A model generated the notes under the pieces. It was not told the DNA's origin and did not search any database. It worked only from the letters and a program-made list of their open reading frames with translations. Below, one piece after another: positions 9,814-21,945 of a stretch of DNA of 64,000 bases; positions within the stretch are counted from its first letter, which is position 1, and each line of letters opens with the position of its first letter. The translations under genes were made by a program, and so were the position numbers. The stretch comes from Bolinopsis microptera (lineage: Eukaryota; Ctenophora; Tentaculata; Lobata; Bolinopsidae). The stretch is taken from NCBI RefSeq assembly GCF_026151205.1, contig NC_087080.1:1832096-1896095 (forward strand). Reading direction: 5' to 3'.

Positions 9814-12800
9814 GTAAGAATTTTGTTTTTTCACCAAATAATTATTTGTATCTATCGCACATAATATATTAATATTATATAGCTATCGTATCCTATTAAT
9901 AACCCTATATAAGTATATAATACATAAGACTGACGACTATGCATGCCTATAATTGGAGAAGTAATAAACGGTGCACTATTTTTGAATAGCATTATTATGC
10001 TATAACGTTCTAATACAGGGGGGGGGGGGGGGGCAAAAGTCAGTACCCATACGTTGGGTCTTATACCACCGCCGTGTTTTATATTTGAGAGTTGTTGCTC
10101 TGCAGATGGCACACTGTACCTACTTGTTCAAGGATTCCGTTGTAGGTTTACAACCTACCAGGACGCGCGACGAGTAAGGAACGAGTAAGGAACAGAGTAT
10201 CACCCGTTAAGGATTCCGTCACTAAAATTTGAAAATTCGATTTTTGGGGGCCACACCCAATCAAAATTGAATAGCTTATACTGGTGTTTGTGAACATGTT
10301 AGAGACTCCATTGTAAAATAATGCAATAGGTCATTAAATCCGGAATATAATCTGAAAAGATGGTGCGAAACGGATTTAAAATGAAGAAGTTATCAAGCAA
10401 TTTGTTTATCTCTTTAGCAAAAATGGCTACCGGACAACTGAACCCAATTTGGACTTTTCCTAGACAGGGTAGCTTGGGAAAATAATTATAAACCCAATCA
10501 GACTACCTAATTAACTTTGAAACGACAACTGAACCCAATCGTCACTAGAAATCACTAACAGTTTAACAGGTTTCCAAATACCGTTCTAGTTTAGCTGCTG
10601 CCTGGTTTCTAGTGCTATAATTTCAAAAGACAGACAAAACAGAGACAATATTTCATTAATGTTAATTTTAATAGGTAATTGTAAATATATAATAATTATT
10701 ACTTAAAATCTCGCACAAAGTCATCATAATATTTCAGCTTAAGCAGTAACATCGTGTCCAAAGCACTTAGCAATGGCAAAAAGATACTCTAAAACTGTAT
10801 CAAAACTGTCAAACTTAGAACATATATCATATAACTCAAGGTTCGAGCTCGTGTTCCTCCGTCTCTTGGAGGGGGTGACTCCAACAGCGAGACGATCGAT
10901 ATGAAAATCGGTTGTCACCTGCTGCTCACGAATAGCCCTGAAATACTCCTGAACAGTGGGCTTGGCCCGAGTAACCCTTGACCTGAAACCACGGTGGAAA
11001 CCTTTCACCATGTTACTGGTCCGGGGATATTCAGGATCCACCATAATGGTGCAGAAGTGGTTCCAAAACTCAGTCGGATACTTGGGGGTGGATCTAGGAC
11101 CAGTCAAGTTAGCCAAACCAAGATAACTACGTTCAAAGTAGTGTACCACATCCATGAGCAAAGGATAAGTACTGGCAATGTCGGAATGAGGTTTGGCACC
11201 GCTGACCAAGGACTGATCTCCATGGTCAAGGAATACATGAGCAGGACATTTCTTGATTCTGTACTTCTGGCATCTCCAAGTAGAGGTAGTAGGGGTATCT
11301 CGATCCTTTCTCCGGGTGTAGAGGAAACCGTCTGTGTCCAGAAGTAGTTGAGCTCCTCTTTGTCCGCTGATGTACTTGCTGAAGACAACTATGATTCGAT
11401 ACTGTGACCACCATCTCTCTTCCTTATGTATTGATCCGATCTGTATAACAAGCGTACTAATAGATGACAAGGTCTCAGGTGCCTTTCGATCGCGAGATCT
11501 GATCTAACAAGCTTTCGTGTGAAAAACCGGATATTATACGGTGCCTTAAAGACGTTATACCTTGATGACCATTTTATACCCAAAGTTCTGGATCCACTAT
11601 ACACTCTTGTTTATTTATTTTCTCGAAATTACAGCCGTGCCTTACCTTTACCCTTTATTTCACAAGTTGTAGCCAGTGGAGTTATCTCCACTACTAGTAT
11701 TGATATAGAGTCACATTTAAAACCAGTAGTATCTCTCCTTTTTCTCTCCATCTTATGTGCAATTTATTACTCTATATCCACTGACTTTATTCGACGTACG
11801 TATTATCTAAAAGAATAAAAAAAATTGTGTGCGTGTGTTTTTATATTTATTTTGCTACGGAACATGTGAAACCCCAGGGCATTCAGCACCGGAGAAGCTG
11901 AAATGACACTCTTTGAACCCTTGGTGCCGCTCAGATTTTGCCTCTTGGCTGGTAAGCCGAGTCATGATCGATTAACTCAGCTTCTTCGGTACAACACAGA
12001 CCGGAGGGTACTATTAGCCGCTTTGACGGTAGTATCCTCCTGGTGTCCTGGGACCTGGGGTTTGGCAGGTTCCTCATTTAAAAAAAAAAAAGAAAAAAAA
12101 AAAAAAAAGCTTACGTGTTCACGAAGAGTGCCGAAAAGGATACGATCCACTGCTCCTCAAGCATCGAGATCCGACCCAGGGCTCGAGATCTGAACCATGG
12201 CAGGCCCTCCCAAAGCATCAGGAGTCACGAGATCTGAGTCAAGTAACCTGAGCCAAGTATCCAGCGTGCTAATGGTGCGTTCCATCAGCTTTGGAAGACA
12301 TGAAACAGTGGAACTATAAGATCGCCCATCAAGATCCGTATCTACAAGGCTAACTTTCAAAGCTAGACGGACACGTTGTCAGAATGCCAGAGACACAGCT
12401 ACACAGTTTCCCAATTTTTTACTGGATTAGAAACCAAACTATGGGAAGAGACTGAGAGGACGACTCCGTAGAGGCTGGATGGCCTGTATTCTCGAGGATG
12501 CGGCTGACAGGTGTCGATAACAGTTAGCTCTAAAACAGTAAAACGAGTGGAACACCGTAGAAGGGATGTGTGTGATGCAGGCCACTCCAACGACTAGGAG
12601 GAGACCTTTTCAATCTTCATGTAGCATGTATGTATTAATATTTTACCGGGGTAAGCACAGGGCTCCAATGCTCTAAATTACAGTGATCATGATCTATCCT
12701 ATAGTGATAATGACCACAGTCCCCTGCGAAGAAGGAGAATCTGAAAATCCGATCGTTGGGTTCAGTTGTCGTATTTCCTTGGGTTCAGTTGTCGTATTTC

Positions 12801-15800
12801 CAATTTGGGTGCAGTTGTGATATGACCTGGGTTCAGTTGTCGTTTTGAGATTTAAGCTGATTGGTCACCCAATTAAGCTGATTGGGTGCCTGTTAACTGC
12901 GTGGGAACTAGGTTCAATTGGGTTCAGTTGTCTGCCACCCGCAAAATTGATCGGGTAATCATTGATTACCCAATTACGACACCGTAATTGGGCTCTCTGC
13001 ACGATTCCCGTAATGCGGATCTAGCCTCAACCCAATCACCTGATCACACGTAATGAACAAACTCGTTATGCTTCATATCTCGGTCATCTGAGAAGCTAGA
13101 ACTTGGCTCGATCCGACTATCCAAACTATCTAATATTAATAACTTAATAAATGCGAAAATGAACCTTCATTTGAAGAAAATGAACACGAATATGTTTTGA
13201 TTTGACAAATTCCTCGAACCATTGGTGGTAGAAGTCATACCAGAAAGAATTATCTCAATTGGGCACTCAGTGATTGAGCTATTAAGGCCGACGTATAGGT
13301 ACTGACTTTTGGCCCCCCTGTATCTTTTTTTTCATCATTCCTTACTCTTTTGAACACGATCATCATATAAAATAATAAATAATAAAAAATCTCTTTGTCA
13401 AAACGAAGCTATGTTCACAGAATTCTAATTACAATAGTTTCGATATGAAATCTTCTATTATTCACGTTAATGACAATAAAATTTGTAATTTTCCTGAATT
13501 GCTTATTTTTTACTGCAATTATCAATTACAAGTTTGACAACAGAAGATTTCAATACAATCTCCAATTAATTATTATTCCTGGTCAACCAATACATGTAAT
13601 ATAATAAAATAGTTTAAATTGACCAGTGTACCGAGAATCAAGACAACTTAGATGTATTGTTCTCAGCGGTGGTTTGTTCGTTAAACCCGGATTCAGAGTG
13701 TAACAAATACAATGACAACGTTCACAATCATTATATCAATGGCAAATGCAACAGCTAATGGTTGGGACTGGCTAGATAATCTTTGCTCAAAATATAAATA
13801 TAAAATAAAATTATAGCATAAAATCCTGTGTCCTGAGCGAGACTTGCCTCGCGACTGCTTATCAGCACTTTGTGCTCCGTAACTTTAAGTCATCACATAA
13901 ATAATAATATCGGAGTTACAAACTTGGTAACAGTTGTAAATCCCAAATAACTGTCTCAAATCAATTATATCAGCATATTTCACGCACTTGATAATGATAT
14001 AATAATAGCTACAATCTACATACAATATTACACAAATACTGATGACAGCGAACTATTATAGATTACGCGTCTTGTATTGATAGAAATTAGAAACTCTGAA
14101 CTACTTGCAAAAGCTATATCTATAATTTATAACTCTCACACTATCGAACTATTTGCACTTTGAGAATGGTAATATGATTATTAAAATTTATTTATTTCTA
14201 TTACTGATTTACAGGAAATTGGAAGCCAGTGACCCTTCGTGAAAAGATACCTCACAACCTGATGAATACTCCGCTACAGATCAAGACTAACAGTGCTGAT
14301 GGGAGTGGGGAGATCATGGGGGTGTATTTCTACACCGCAGCGGGAGGGTATGCTGGATATTTCGCACTCTCTTTCGAATCTTCCCCAGAGTACAGGTTCG
14401 ACCACTGCCATGACTCCTCTTCTCTCCCCTCTCTACCTAGTGACGTGAATAAGACGTGGAAGATCACTAAGTTCGCTGGACCAAGGATAACGGTGCACTG
14501 TAACGAGGTAAAAGTACTGGATATTACCATGTCAGATCAGACGTGTACTGACTCTAGTTGGAGCATGTATTGGAGTAAAGAAGTGGAGCAGATCTCTTTC
14601 TCTTCCTCGGACACAGCTTCTGACTACTACCTACCAGAAGGTAAATATAGTAACAGTAACACACTATATAAAACTTGTAACCATGTAACACATATATATA
14701 ATTCATGTATTTTATTCTTCGACATTATGCGTCACATCTATACTGATCAGGTATATGTCAGGTAAATACTGCAACACTTTTAAAGAGAATTGCTTGTGAA
14801 ATACAATACAAATGGTTACAAATGGTTATTGACGTTATATTATATATTATACGTAATGTTATTCCTGGTCAAGCAATACATGTAATATAATAAAATAGTT
14901 TAAATTGACCAGTGTACCGAGAATCAAGACAACTTAGATGTATTGTTCTCAGCGGTGGTTTGTTCGTTAAACCCGGATTCAGAGTGTTACAAATACACTG
15001 ACAACGTTCACAATCATTATATCAATGGCAAATGCAACAGCTTATGGTTGGTTGGGACTGGCCAGATAATCTTGCTCAAAATATAAATATACAATACGAT
15101 AACGATAAAAAATTATAGCATGAAATCCTGTGTCCTGAGTGAGACTTGCCTCACGACTGCTTATCAGCACTTTGTGCTCCGTAACTTTAAGTCATCACAT
15201 AAATAATAATATATATAATATCGGAGTTACAAACTTGGTAACAGTTGTAAATCCCAAATAACTGTCTCAAATCAATTATATCAGCATATTTCACGCACTT
15301 GATAATGATATAATAATAGCTACAATCTACATACAATATTACACAAATACTGATGACAGCGAACTATTGTAGATTACGCGTCTTGTATTGATAGAAATTA
15401 GAAACTCTAAACTACTAGCAAAAGCTATATCTATAATTTATAACTCTCACACTATCGAACTATTTGCACTTTGAGAATGATAATATGATAATATGATTAT
15501 TAAAATTTATTTATTTCTATTACTGATTTACAGGAAATTGGAAGCCAGTGACCCTTGATGTAAAGATACCTCACAACCTGATAAGGACTCCGCTACAGAT
15601 CAAGACTAACAGTGCTGATGGGAGTGGGGAGATCATGGGGGTGTATTTCTACACCGCAGCGGGAGGGTATGCTGGATATTTCGCACTCTCTTTCGAATCT
15701 TCCCCAGAGTACAGGTTCGACCACTGCCATGACTCCTCTTCTCTCCCCTCTCTACCTAGTGACGTGAATAAGACATGGAAGATCACTAAGTTCGATGGAC

Positions 15801-18800
15801 CAAGGATAACGGTGCACTGTAACGAGGTAGAAGTACTGGATTTCACCATGTCAGATCAGACGTGTAGTGAGGTTGATTGGAGCATGTATTGGAGTGGAGA
15901 AGTGGAGCAGATCTTATTCTCTTCCGCGGACACAGCTTCTGACTACTACATACCAGAAGGTAAATATAGTAACAGTAACACACTATATAAAACTTGTAAC
16001 CATGTAACACATATGAATAATCCATGTATTTTATTCTTCAACACTATGCGTCACATCTATACTGGTCAGGTATATGTCAGGTAAATACTGCAACACTTTT
16101 AAAAGAGCATTACTTGTGAAATACAATACAAATGGTTACAAATGATTATCGACGTAATACGTAATGGTGCCGTGTGTTGTGTTTATTCATATGAACCAAT
16201 ACGTTTAACCACTTCTTATTATAGTTTGTCTCTCTAAGCTTGTAACTGTCGCTTTGAGTACACTGTACTGCATGTTTAATATTCTGTGAAACATAACCAT
16301 TGCAACTCATAACGTTATATTGTATTTGAACAACACGGGTGAGGCCTAAAATATGCGTTTAACTACATTACTAGAGCATATACAAATTTAAGATAATCAA
16401 TCTATTCGGCAACGTTCGTACCTACCTATTGAACCTATTGAGAGGTTTAGAACTGGGCATCCTCACGGTCATCACGTATTCTGCAGACCACCTCCTTGAC
16501 TGTACCAATCTATTATTAAGTTAAAGTTTTCTGCACTGTATCCAGGGTAGACGGCTTGTCTGGAAGGATGTCTGGGAATTTTCTAAGAAATGTCTTCAAG
16601 CGCAGCTTGCCAAAGTCTTTTGAGTATTGACAATTTTGGGGAGAACATTCCAGAGTCTTCCAGTTCTCACTTGGTGAGAGAAGGGAGTATATCTTTAACT
16701 CCCAGTCTGGCATTCTCTCTGAACTGTACATCTAGGTCATTAATTGGACATATTGATATACCCTGGAAAACTTTCCACAGATGTATGATGGTGAAGCGTT
16801 CTCGGCGTCTGTTTAGATCTTTTAAAAAAAGATTGTAGTCGTTTAACGTTGATTTTTTTTTCTGCCTATTCGGGTGTCATCGGCAAAGCTGCTAAGTTTA
16901 TTTCGAATCTTTCACGTACTGATCTAGATCGTTGACGTAAAGAAGAATTAGAAAGAGAGTTGGACCGAGTACAGTCCCCTGTGGTACTACGCTGATAACC
17001 GGCATTGGTCTAGAATGTTTTCCATCAACAATGACCGTCTGAGTCCTATCAAGGAGGAATTGTTCAATCCATTTGTAAAGATTACCTTGTATTCCATACG
17101 ACTTATCCTTTTTAAGAAGTAGGGAATGATCCACCTTGTCCAACGATTTAGCGTAATCAAGGTATGTTTATGGCATCAAGATCTGTTTATGGCATCAACA
17201 TCTGCTTTGTGAAGGTTAAGGTTAAAGTATGTGAAATCCTCTGCTTCTTTCACATTGTGATAGTAGTTTTCATTTTTTCTAGCGTAGCCTAGAACTAGGC
17301 TACATACAAGATTGGTTAAAACTAGGTCAATAGTGTTGTTACCACGACGTTTCGGTAAGTTGATGATTTGTAAGGGGGGAGTTTTCGACATGAAGTCAAG
17401 GAGAACTGAGAAGGGTTGCTGACTTTGTTCCTTTCTTTCCTAGAGAGCTAGGAAGTTAGGCAGTTAATATGCTCCAATTTATATTGGGTAAGTTGAAATC
17501 TCCTGTTACGTAGAGCTCCTGATTTTCTTCAGGTCTTGAGTCAATTAATAACTGCATCTGCTCTAATATATATCTGAACGAAGCCACAGGACAGTCAGGT
17601 GGTCTGTAGACTGTTGCAGTCACAAAGTTCAGTTCCTCTATCCTGATGATTACAGAATTTGTCGCCAAAACTTTTGTAATCAGAAACAGTATAAGAATTG
17701 TTAACGTATAACAATGAACTTCCATTGTTTTTCAAGTCTCTATCTGATCTGAAGACTGAAAATTTATTTAACTGCAACTGCGCATCGGTAATGTAGCTCT
17801 TCAGCGACGTTTCTATTATCCCCATAAATGGCTCGAATGTATTTTTGTTGTTTAAAATAGTGTCAGAAATAAAGGGTATTTTCCACTTGTGCTGGTGAAT
17901 TTAGGGGACACTGTGCATTTAGTAGATGGAACACTGATTCTGGCCGTTGTTCCACGCGGAGCAGTTGGGGGTTGTACCATTTGATTGGGTAGTTGGTACT
18001 GCTACTGGTGGAATGTTGGTAGTTAGGGGAGGCTGGTTTGGTTGATGGAGCTGAGTTGTTTCCAGAGGGCTGTTTGTCTATGCCCTGTTTCATAGTTCCT
18101 AGCTCGATTTTGACTGAAGCCCTGTTTCATGTTCTCCGTTAGTCTTTATTTTAGTTACTTTATAATTATTCACCATACAATATTTTTCTGACTGACTTTA
18201 ACCACAATGAATACAAACCGATCTCAGTGATCTGCACTGGACTGAAAGATGAGTGGAAAAGTACGATCGAGACCTCAACAAAGTTCCCAGTAATGCCAGG
18301 AACTGTGGTGGAAGTCACTTGCTCTGACTCTGGAGCTCTCAGTAAAGGGAGCAATAAAGTGACCTGCATCTCAGAAACAGAATTTAATTTCAAATTAAAT
18401 GAACCCAAGTGTATGAACCAAGGTATTGAAGCAGTGAAATTGCTAAATAGCAAAAGCATCTTCATGACTTTATTCGCCACACCCCCTCCTCTCCCACCCC
18501 CCCCCCCCCCCCCCCCCATGATACTGCAACCTAACGTAGATATTTAAATAAGTAAAACTATTATTAAGTTCAATTTCCCTGAATGGAAAGTTATGAAAAC
18601 AAAAAGTCAGTCCTCAGAAGCCCCTGGAAGCGCAACAAAGGTAACCTTTCTTATAACTCAACAGTACAGGGAACAGCAAGAACCTCAATGCTTTGTCCAA
18701 GTACACTTAACAAGATATTTAACATTAAATATTTAAAATCAGTCCAAAGTTTTAACAAAGTTTTAATGCTTTATTATTATATCACAATATTACGACACTT

Positions 18801-18852
18801 TATTTCAGACCCTTGCTCAGCAGGAACGAACCTTTCAACTGAAGCGGAATGA
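9753..18852 (+). CDS. Secreted protein: signal peptide, two Methyltransf_FA-like domains, sushi
   Basis: Five exons join in frame: 9753-9813, 14215-14640, 15534-15959, 18228-18422 and 18809-18852. All internal junctions are phase 1, and the sum is 1152 bp, giving 383 residues plus TGA. The order is a 16-20 residue signal peptide (hydrophobic FSFLFLFG, then TASA), two 142-residue domains that are tandem copies of each other, a sushi/CCP domain and a short Cys-containing tail. The 142-residue domains end in a W...W, DTASDYY pattern that resembles the Methyltransf_FA family, an extracellular-type module despite its name. I infer a secreted ligand-binding or adhesion protein. The last exon is the least certain. 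The chain could instead run on towards the 7TM remnant at 20.3 kb. Introns hold a MULE and a LINE. Confidence 0.72.
10141..10208. mobile_element. Short SINE-like insertion with 11-bp target duplication
   Basis: A 68-bp segment with GTAGGTTTACAACCTACCAG and a GTATCACCCGTTA end, related to the repeats at 4.9-5.4 kb. It is flanked on both sides by AAGGATTCCGT (10130-10140 and 10209-10219). Confidence 0.7.
10433..12932 (-). mobile_element. Degenerate Mutator-like element
   Basis: The termini GACAACTGAACCCAATT (10433) and the inverse ending at 12932 bracket the FLYWCH transposase remnant. GGGTTCAGTTGTCG-type sequence is repeated near both ends (about 10433, 10523, 12759, 12780, 12830, 12920), a sub-terminal repeat pattern common in such elements. 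The 9-bp flanks TGGCTACCG and TGCCACCCG match at only 6 of 9 positions, so a target duplication is not shown. A poly-A/GA run at 12080-12108 and a 38-bp stretch at 12576 shared with 19134 lie inside. Confidence 0.65.
10739..11470 (-). pseudogene. Internally deleted FLYWCH-MULE transposase
   Basis: This 243-residue frame has an N-terminal FLYWCH zinc-finger pattern (residues about 33-95: RGAQLLLDTDGFLYTRR, then TWRCQKYR, a Cys and GAKPHS for the final His). It is followed directly by the C-terminal part of a MULE-type transposase (EFWNHF, TSNMVKGFHRGFRSR, EQQVTTDFHIDRLA, KRRRN). The central catalytic DDE region of a normal protein, several hundred residues, is missing although the frame is open across the join. 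That suggests an internal deletion typical of non-autonomous copies, or possibly a domesticated short form. It binds DNA only by inference. Confidence 0.75.
14215..14640 (+). CDS. Methyltransf_FA-like domain exon, copy 1
   Basis: Acceptor TTTACAG and donor GTAAAT, 426 bp, phase 1 at both ends, so the exon can be added or lost without a frame change. It encodes GNWKPVTLREK, then YFYTAAGGYAGYFALSFES, a Trp/His/Cys-containing core and DTASDYYLPE. The domain assignment is by pattern: W near the end, then the I.FSS.DTASDYY motif. Confidence 0.8.
15534..15959 (+). CDS. Methyltransf_FA-like domain exon, copy 2
   Basis: Same length, splice sites and phase as the exon at 14215. By hand I count about 15 codons that differ in amino acid and one silent difference (ACG/ACA). 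Changes cluster at the N-terminal edge (LREK to LDVK), around the last Cys (CTDSS to CSEVD) and near the C-terminus. The long central part is identical at the DNA level. Confidence 0.8.
16515..18110 (-). mobile_element. Decayed CR1/jockey-like LINE
   Basis: In minus-strand order: a LLNAQ-type start of the endonuclease (near 17900), an FRSDRDLKNNG segment, ELYVTGDFNLPNINWS (17480-17520), RRGNNTIDLVLTN (17310-17360), then reverse transcriptase pieces LDKVDHSLLLKK, VPQGTVLGPTLF, YVNDL (16920-17140) and a FADDTRI-like catalytic motif near 16865. Frames are interrupted and the part between endonuclease and RT is deleted. It sits in the intron between the second FA-like exon and the sushi exon. Confidence 0.82.
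18228..18422 (+). CDS. Sushi (CCP) domain exon
   Basis: 195 bp, acceptor ATCTCAG, donor GTATTG, phase 1 at both ends. It encodes four cysteines in sushi order: VICTGL, VVEVTCSDSGAL, KVTCISETEF, EPKC. A near-perfect poly-C run in the following intron (18498-18518) ends the long open frame. It belongs to the gene starting at 9753. Confidence 0.8.
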
Positions 18853-20340
18853 CACAAGGATAAGAAGCTGCATTCAACCCAGTTCGAGGAGGAGTTTAAT
18901 CAAAGTGATGCACTGTTCGCTACAAACCAAGTAAGTTGAAGGTTTAACACTTTTTATTGCATTAAATAACACGAAATGGATTATTTATAAAAGTGGCTTC
19001 AGGAGACCTCAGTTTTGATATATCGTCCTGAAGCAACATAAATACAATAAAATTACGGCAGTACAGGGTTCACTGGAGAGTACAGGGTTCACTGGAGAGG
19101 TCTAATACACCGGAGAAAGGAGTTACTATGTGGTGCAGGCCACTCCAACGACTAGGAGGAGACCTTTTCAAGTAAGTACAAGTAAGTAAGTACTTGGTTT
19201 GACACAGTCAGACTAAAAAAAGTATTAATTTTATTACTTAGAATAATACCCAATCTTCCATGTTTGCTATTTACTAATTGCAATAATTTAAATTAGTATC
19301 ATGTTTAATATTTCAGCTAATCCTAGCGAGGAATGTGCCCTTGATACTCTGCAATCACAGCTGGTTGATGTTGGATATAGTCGCAGACTTTAACAGGATC
19401 AATTTCTATTTTATCCATATTTTCCATAACAATGATGAAAATGATACGATACACATGAAACCTTGATTCGTTGTATTGCATATTGATAAGTCGACCATAC
19501 CGCATTAAAACTAGTACTAATACTAATAAATCCGAATTATTTCAGTCGACAGAACAGATTAAAGGCTGAAATTTCAGAAGTCATTGTTTCCTCCACCTCC
19601 CGATCGTCAGCAAATTCGGGGGAATCTGGTGTATTTATAAATACCTATCTGGTATTCTAATTCTATAACTGGTATATATACCATTAATAGTATTAGAATA
19701 CCAGATAGGTATTTTCTCCCAGATTCGGACTTAAGGTTTATAATTATAGTTTTACCTTACGCCCAAATCCAGGAGTAAATACCTATCCCCAAATGTGGGG
19801 GCATCTATCCACTATCACCTCTTACTCTATCCCCCCTCCCTAATTCTGAAGCGAATCCCCAAAAATATTTGGATGCATACAACCTTTTTCAAGCAGCACT
19901 TTTTTCAAAAGCTGATGACATCTGAATTAAATTCCCATGTTACAAATCCTGGCTACAACAGATAGATAGTTTTATTTGAAGTTTATATATCTATTTGAAG
20001 AATCACGAAATTCTTGGAAATTGTCACATTATCATAGAACATTGAATTACAAATTTAAAAGTTTACCCTAAAATAAACCCCCACCTCATTCCCCCTCCTC
20101 CCCCCCTCCCCCCCAATGAGCACCATTGAGATCTCAAATTGCATTGGCATAGTTCCGGTCCCAGAAATGGTTTCCATTTTTTCTGTACCAGAATGAAGTG
20201 AGAGGACACTTAACACATCAAACAGGTCAGTTTTGGTACTCCTTATTTGTTGTTTCTTTGGTTATTTGGTAATCACTTAATTTATTTGGTAATCACTCAA
20301 TTTTTTAATTGATTGACCATCACAACATACTTCCAACTTC
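18423..20340. other. Intron or intergenic DNA with repeats
   Basis: It holds a poly-C run (18498-18518), the probable last exon at 18809-18852 (acceptor TTTCAG; PCSAGTNLSTEAE then TGA), a 38-bp sequence near 19134-19171 also present at 12576-12613, and a 23-bp perfect inverted repeat (19639-19714). I see no other supported exon. Confidence 0.5.
19639..19714. repeat. Perfect 23-bp inverted repeat (hairpin)
   Basis: The arms at 19639-19661 and 19692-19714 are exact reverse complements (AAATACCTATCTGGTATTC...), separated by a 30-base AT-rich loop. Probably a MITE or foldback element. No target duplication was identified. Confidence 0.85.
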
Positions 20341-20345
20341 CGCAG

Positions 20346-21102
20346 GTTGCGTGGAGTATTACTATGCCCAACCTTTGGCAGCTTTCTTTCGGGTGAATGG
20401 TTGGGTGTTCAGATTCCCAGATCTCCAAGTACGTGATAAAGTACAACCTCGTAAGTTGTGGAATGTCGACATTTCAGTACTGTTAGTGTTAATATCATTT
20501 AGTATTTTTACTAGGTCCTCTCTAGATGACATCTAAGTTCTTTCGTCGACTATCAATATTTTTTTCCGTACTATTTTCGGTACGGAATTTATTAATATTT
20601 ATTCCTTGAATCGCCTTTGTTTACTTGATTAACTTTAAAGGAACGCACATTACATTTACAGGAATTCCGCTCCTGATTTCGTTCTTAGGCTACGACATCT
20701 TCACGAAGAAACTAACGACAGGCGAACTCTTCTTCACTGAACACGGATAGTGAGATGAGCTCTATCCGACCTAAGAGTATTCCCTTCTGTGTGCCATTTC
20801 TTTCTGGGCCCATCGCTAAGGTCATCGCGGAGAAGAAATCTGCCAGAAACATCTCCGATCAGCAACGCACTCTGGTGAGTTTGATCCTAAATTTTGAAAA
20901 ATATCTGGCCACTAAGAACAATAACGTTAATTGATATTGTCAAACTGACACTATCTCGCGTCTCCCAGTGTTCGGCTACCTCCAATACATTCATCGTTAA
21001 AAATTCAAGTTCTAACAAACTTGTGTTTCAGGGAAGATTCAAATCAGCAGGCGGGGTAATATTACTGTTGGGCACTAGCTGGACTTTTTGGATATTCATG
21101 TA
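20346..21102 (+). pseudogene. Possible remnant of a secretin/adhesion-type 7TM gene
   Basis: Three spliced-looking pieces follow the order of TM3-TM6. At 20346-20451: CVEYYYAQPLAAFFRVNGWV, bounded by CCGCAG and GTAAGT. At about 20662-20876: GIPLLISFLGYD...., then, after an apparent one-base frameshift near 20750, MSSIRPKSIPFCV....AEKKSARNISDQQRTL with donor GTGAGT. At 21032-21103: GRFKSAGGVILLLGTSWTF, then a stop. The last piece resembles TM6 of family B receptors (LLGxTWxFG). The frameshift, the early stop and weak TM3 matches suggest decay. It could be the ancestral 3' part of the gene starting at 9753. Confidence 0.4.
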
Positions 21103-21409
21103 GTACATTTGGGATGTAGTACATCTTCATCCTTCCCAACAGCAGACAGGTTAGCTGTTTTAGGGGGAATAGGGGCTGAGAAATTGATCACATGAGATTT
21201 TTTAGCCATGATTAAATTTGCTGACAGGGGGATCTTGTTCACAAAACCGACTCACATTGCATAGTGAGTTGATGGATTGGACACTTATTATTATACTTTT
21301 GATGGATTGGACATTTATTACTATACTTTTACTTTCAGGATATTATCGGGTTCATGTTCTACATCGTGCTGAACGACTTTTAAGGGCCACACTGGCTTAG
21401 ACTTCAGCC

Positions 21410-21945
21410 AACCTCTCCTTCAGCCAACCTCTCCTTCAGCCAACCTCTCCTTCAGCCAACCTCTCCTTTAGCCAACCTCTCCTTCAGCCAACCTTTCCTT
21501 CAGCCAACCTCTCCTTCAGCCAACCTCTCCTTCAGCCAACCTCTCTTTCTGCCAACCTCTCCTTCAGCCAACCTCTCCTTCAGCCAACCTCTCCTTCAGC
21601 CAACCTCTCCTTCAGCCAACCTCTCCTTCAGCCAACCTCTCCTTCAGCCAACCTCCCCTTCAGCCAACCTCTCCTTCAGCCAACCTCTCCTTCAACCAAC
21701 TTCTCCTTCTGCCAGTAGCAACTGCAGCCAACCTCTCCTACTGCCAGCAGCAACTGCAGCCAACCTCTCATTCTGCCAACCTCTCCTTCAGCCAACCTCT
21801 CCTTCAGCCAACCTCTCCTTCAGCCAACCTCTCCTTCAGCCAACCTCTCCTTCAGCCAACCTCTCCTTCAGCCAACCTCTCCTTCAGCCAACCTCTCCTT
21901 CAGCCAACCTCTCCTTCAGCCAACCTCTCATTCTGCCAGCACCAA
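21410..21945. repeat. 16-bp minisatellite (CTTCAGCCAACCTCTC)n
   Basis: About 30 units of 16 bp, interrupted near 21710-21760 by two GCCAGYAGCAACTGCAGCC variants and ending with a similar variant near 21935. Very low sequence divergence. No sustained frame. Confidence 0.93.

Larger units (their letters stand above)
10016..13320. mobile_element. Composite element with G-run terminal inverted repeats
   Basis: The left end (CAGGGG, then GCAAAAGTCAGTACC near 10033) and the right end (complement of CAGGGGGGCCAAAAGTC, ending 13320) are inverted copies extending over about 35 bp. No flanking target duplication is visible. The 3.3-kb interval encloses the MULE remnant and lies in the first intron of the 9753-18852 gene. 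It could be one old element with later insertions, or two independent solo copies facing each other. Confidence 0.6.
13573..16166 (+). repeat. Tandem duplication of about 1.3 kb, intron plus exon
   Basis: Copy 1 is 13573-14858 and copy 2 is 14859-16166, abutting at TTATTCCTGGTCAA. Each contains the same intron DNA, one 426-bp exon and the following intron start. The introns are very similar, differing by a few indels and substitutions. The duplication created the second Methyltransf_FA-like domain of the surrounding gene. Confidence 0.93.

Noticed and set aside
21410-21945. CRISPR-like regular repeats
   Set aside because: 16-bp units are contiguous with no unique spacers, in a eukaryotic genome.
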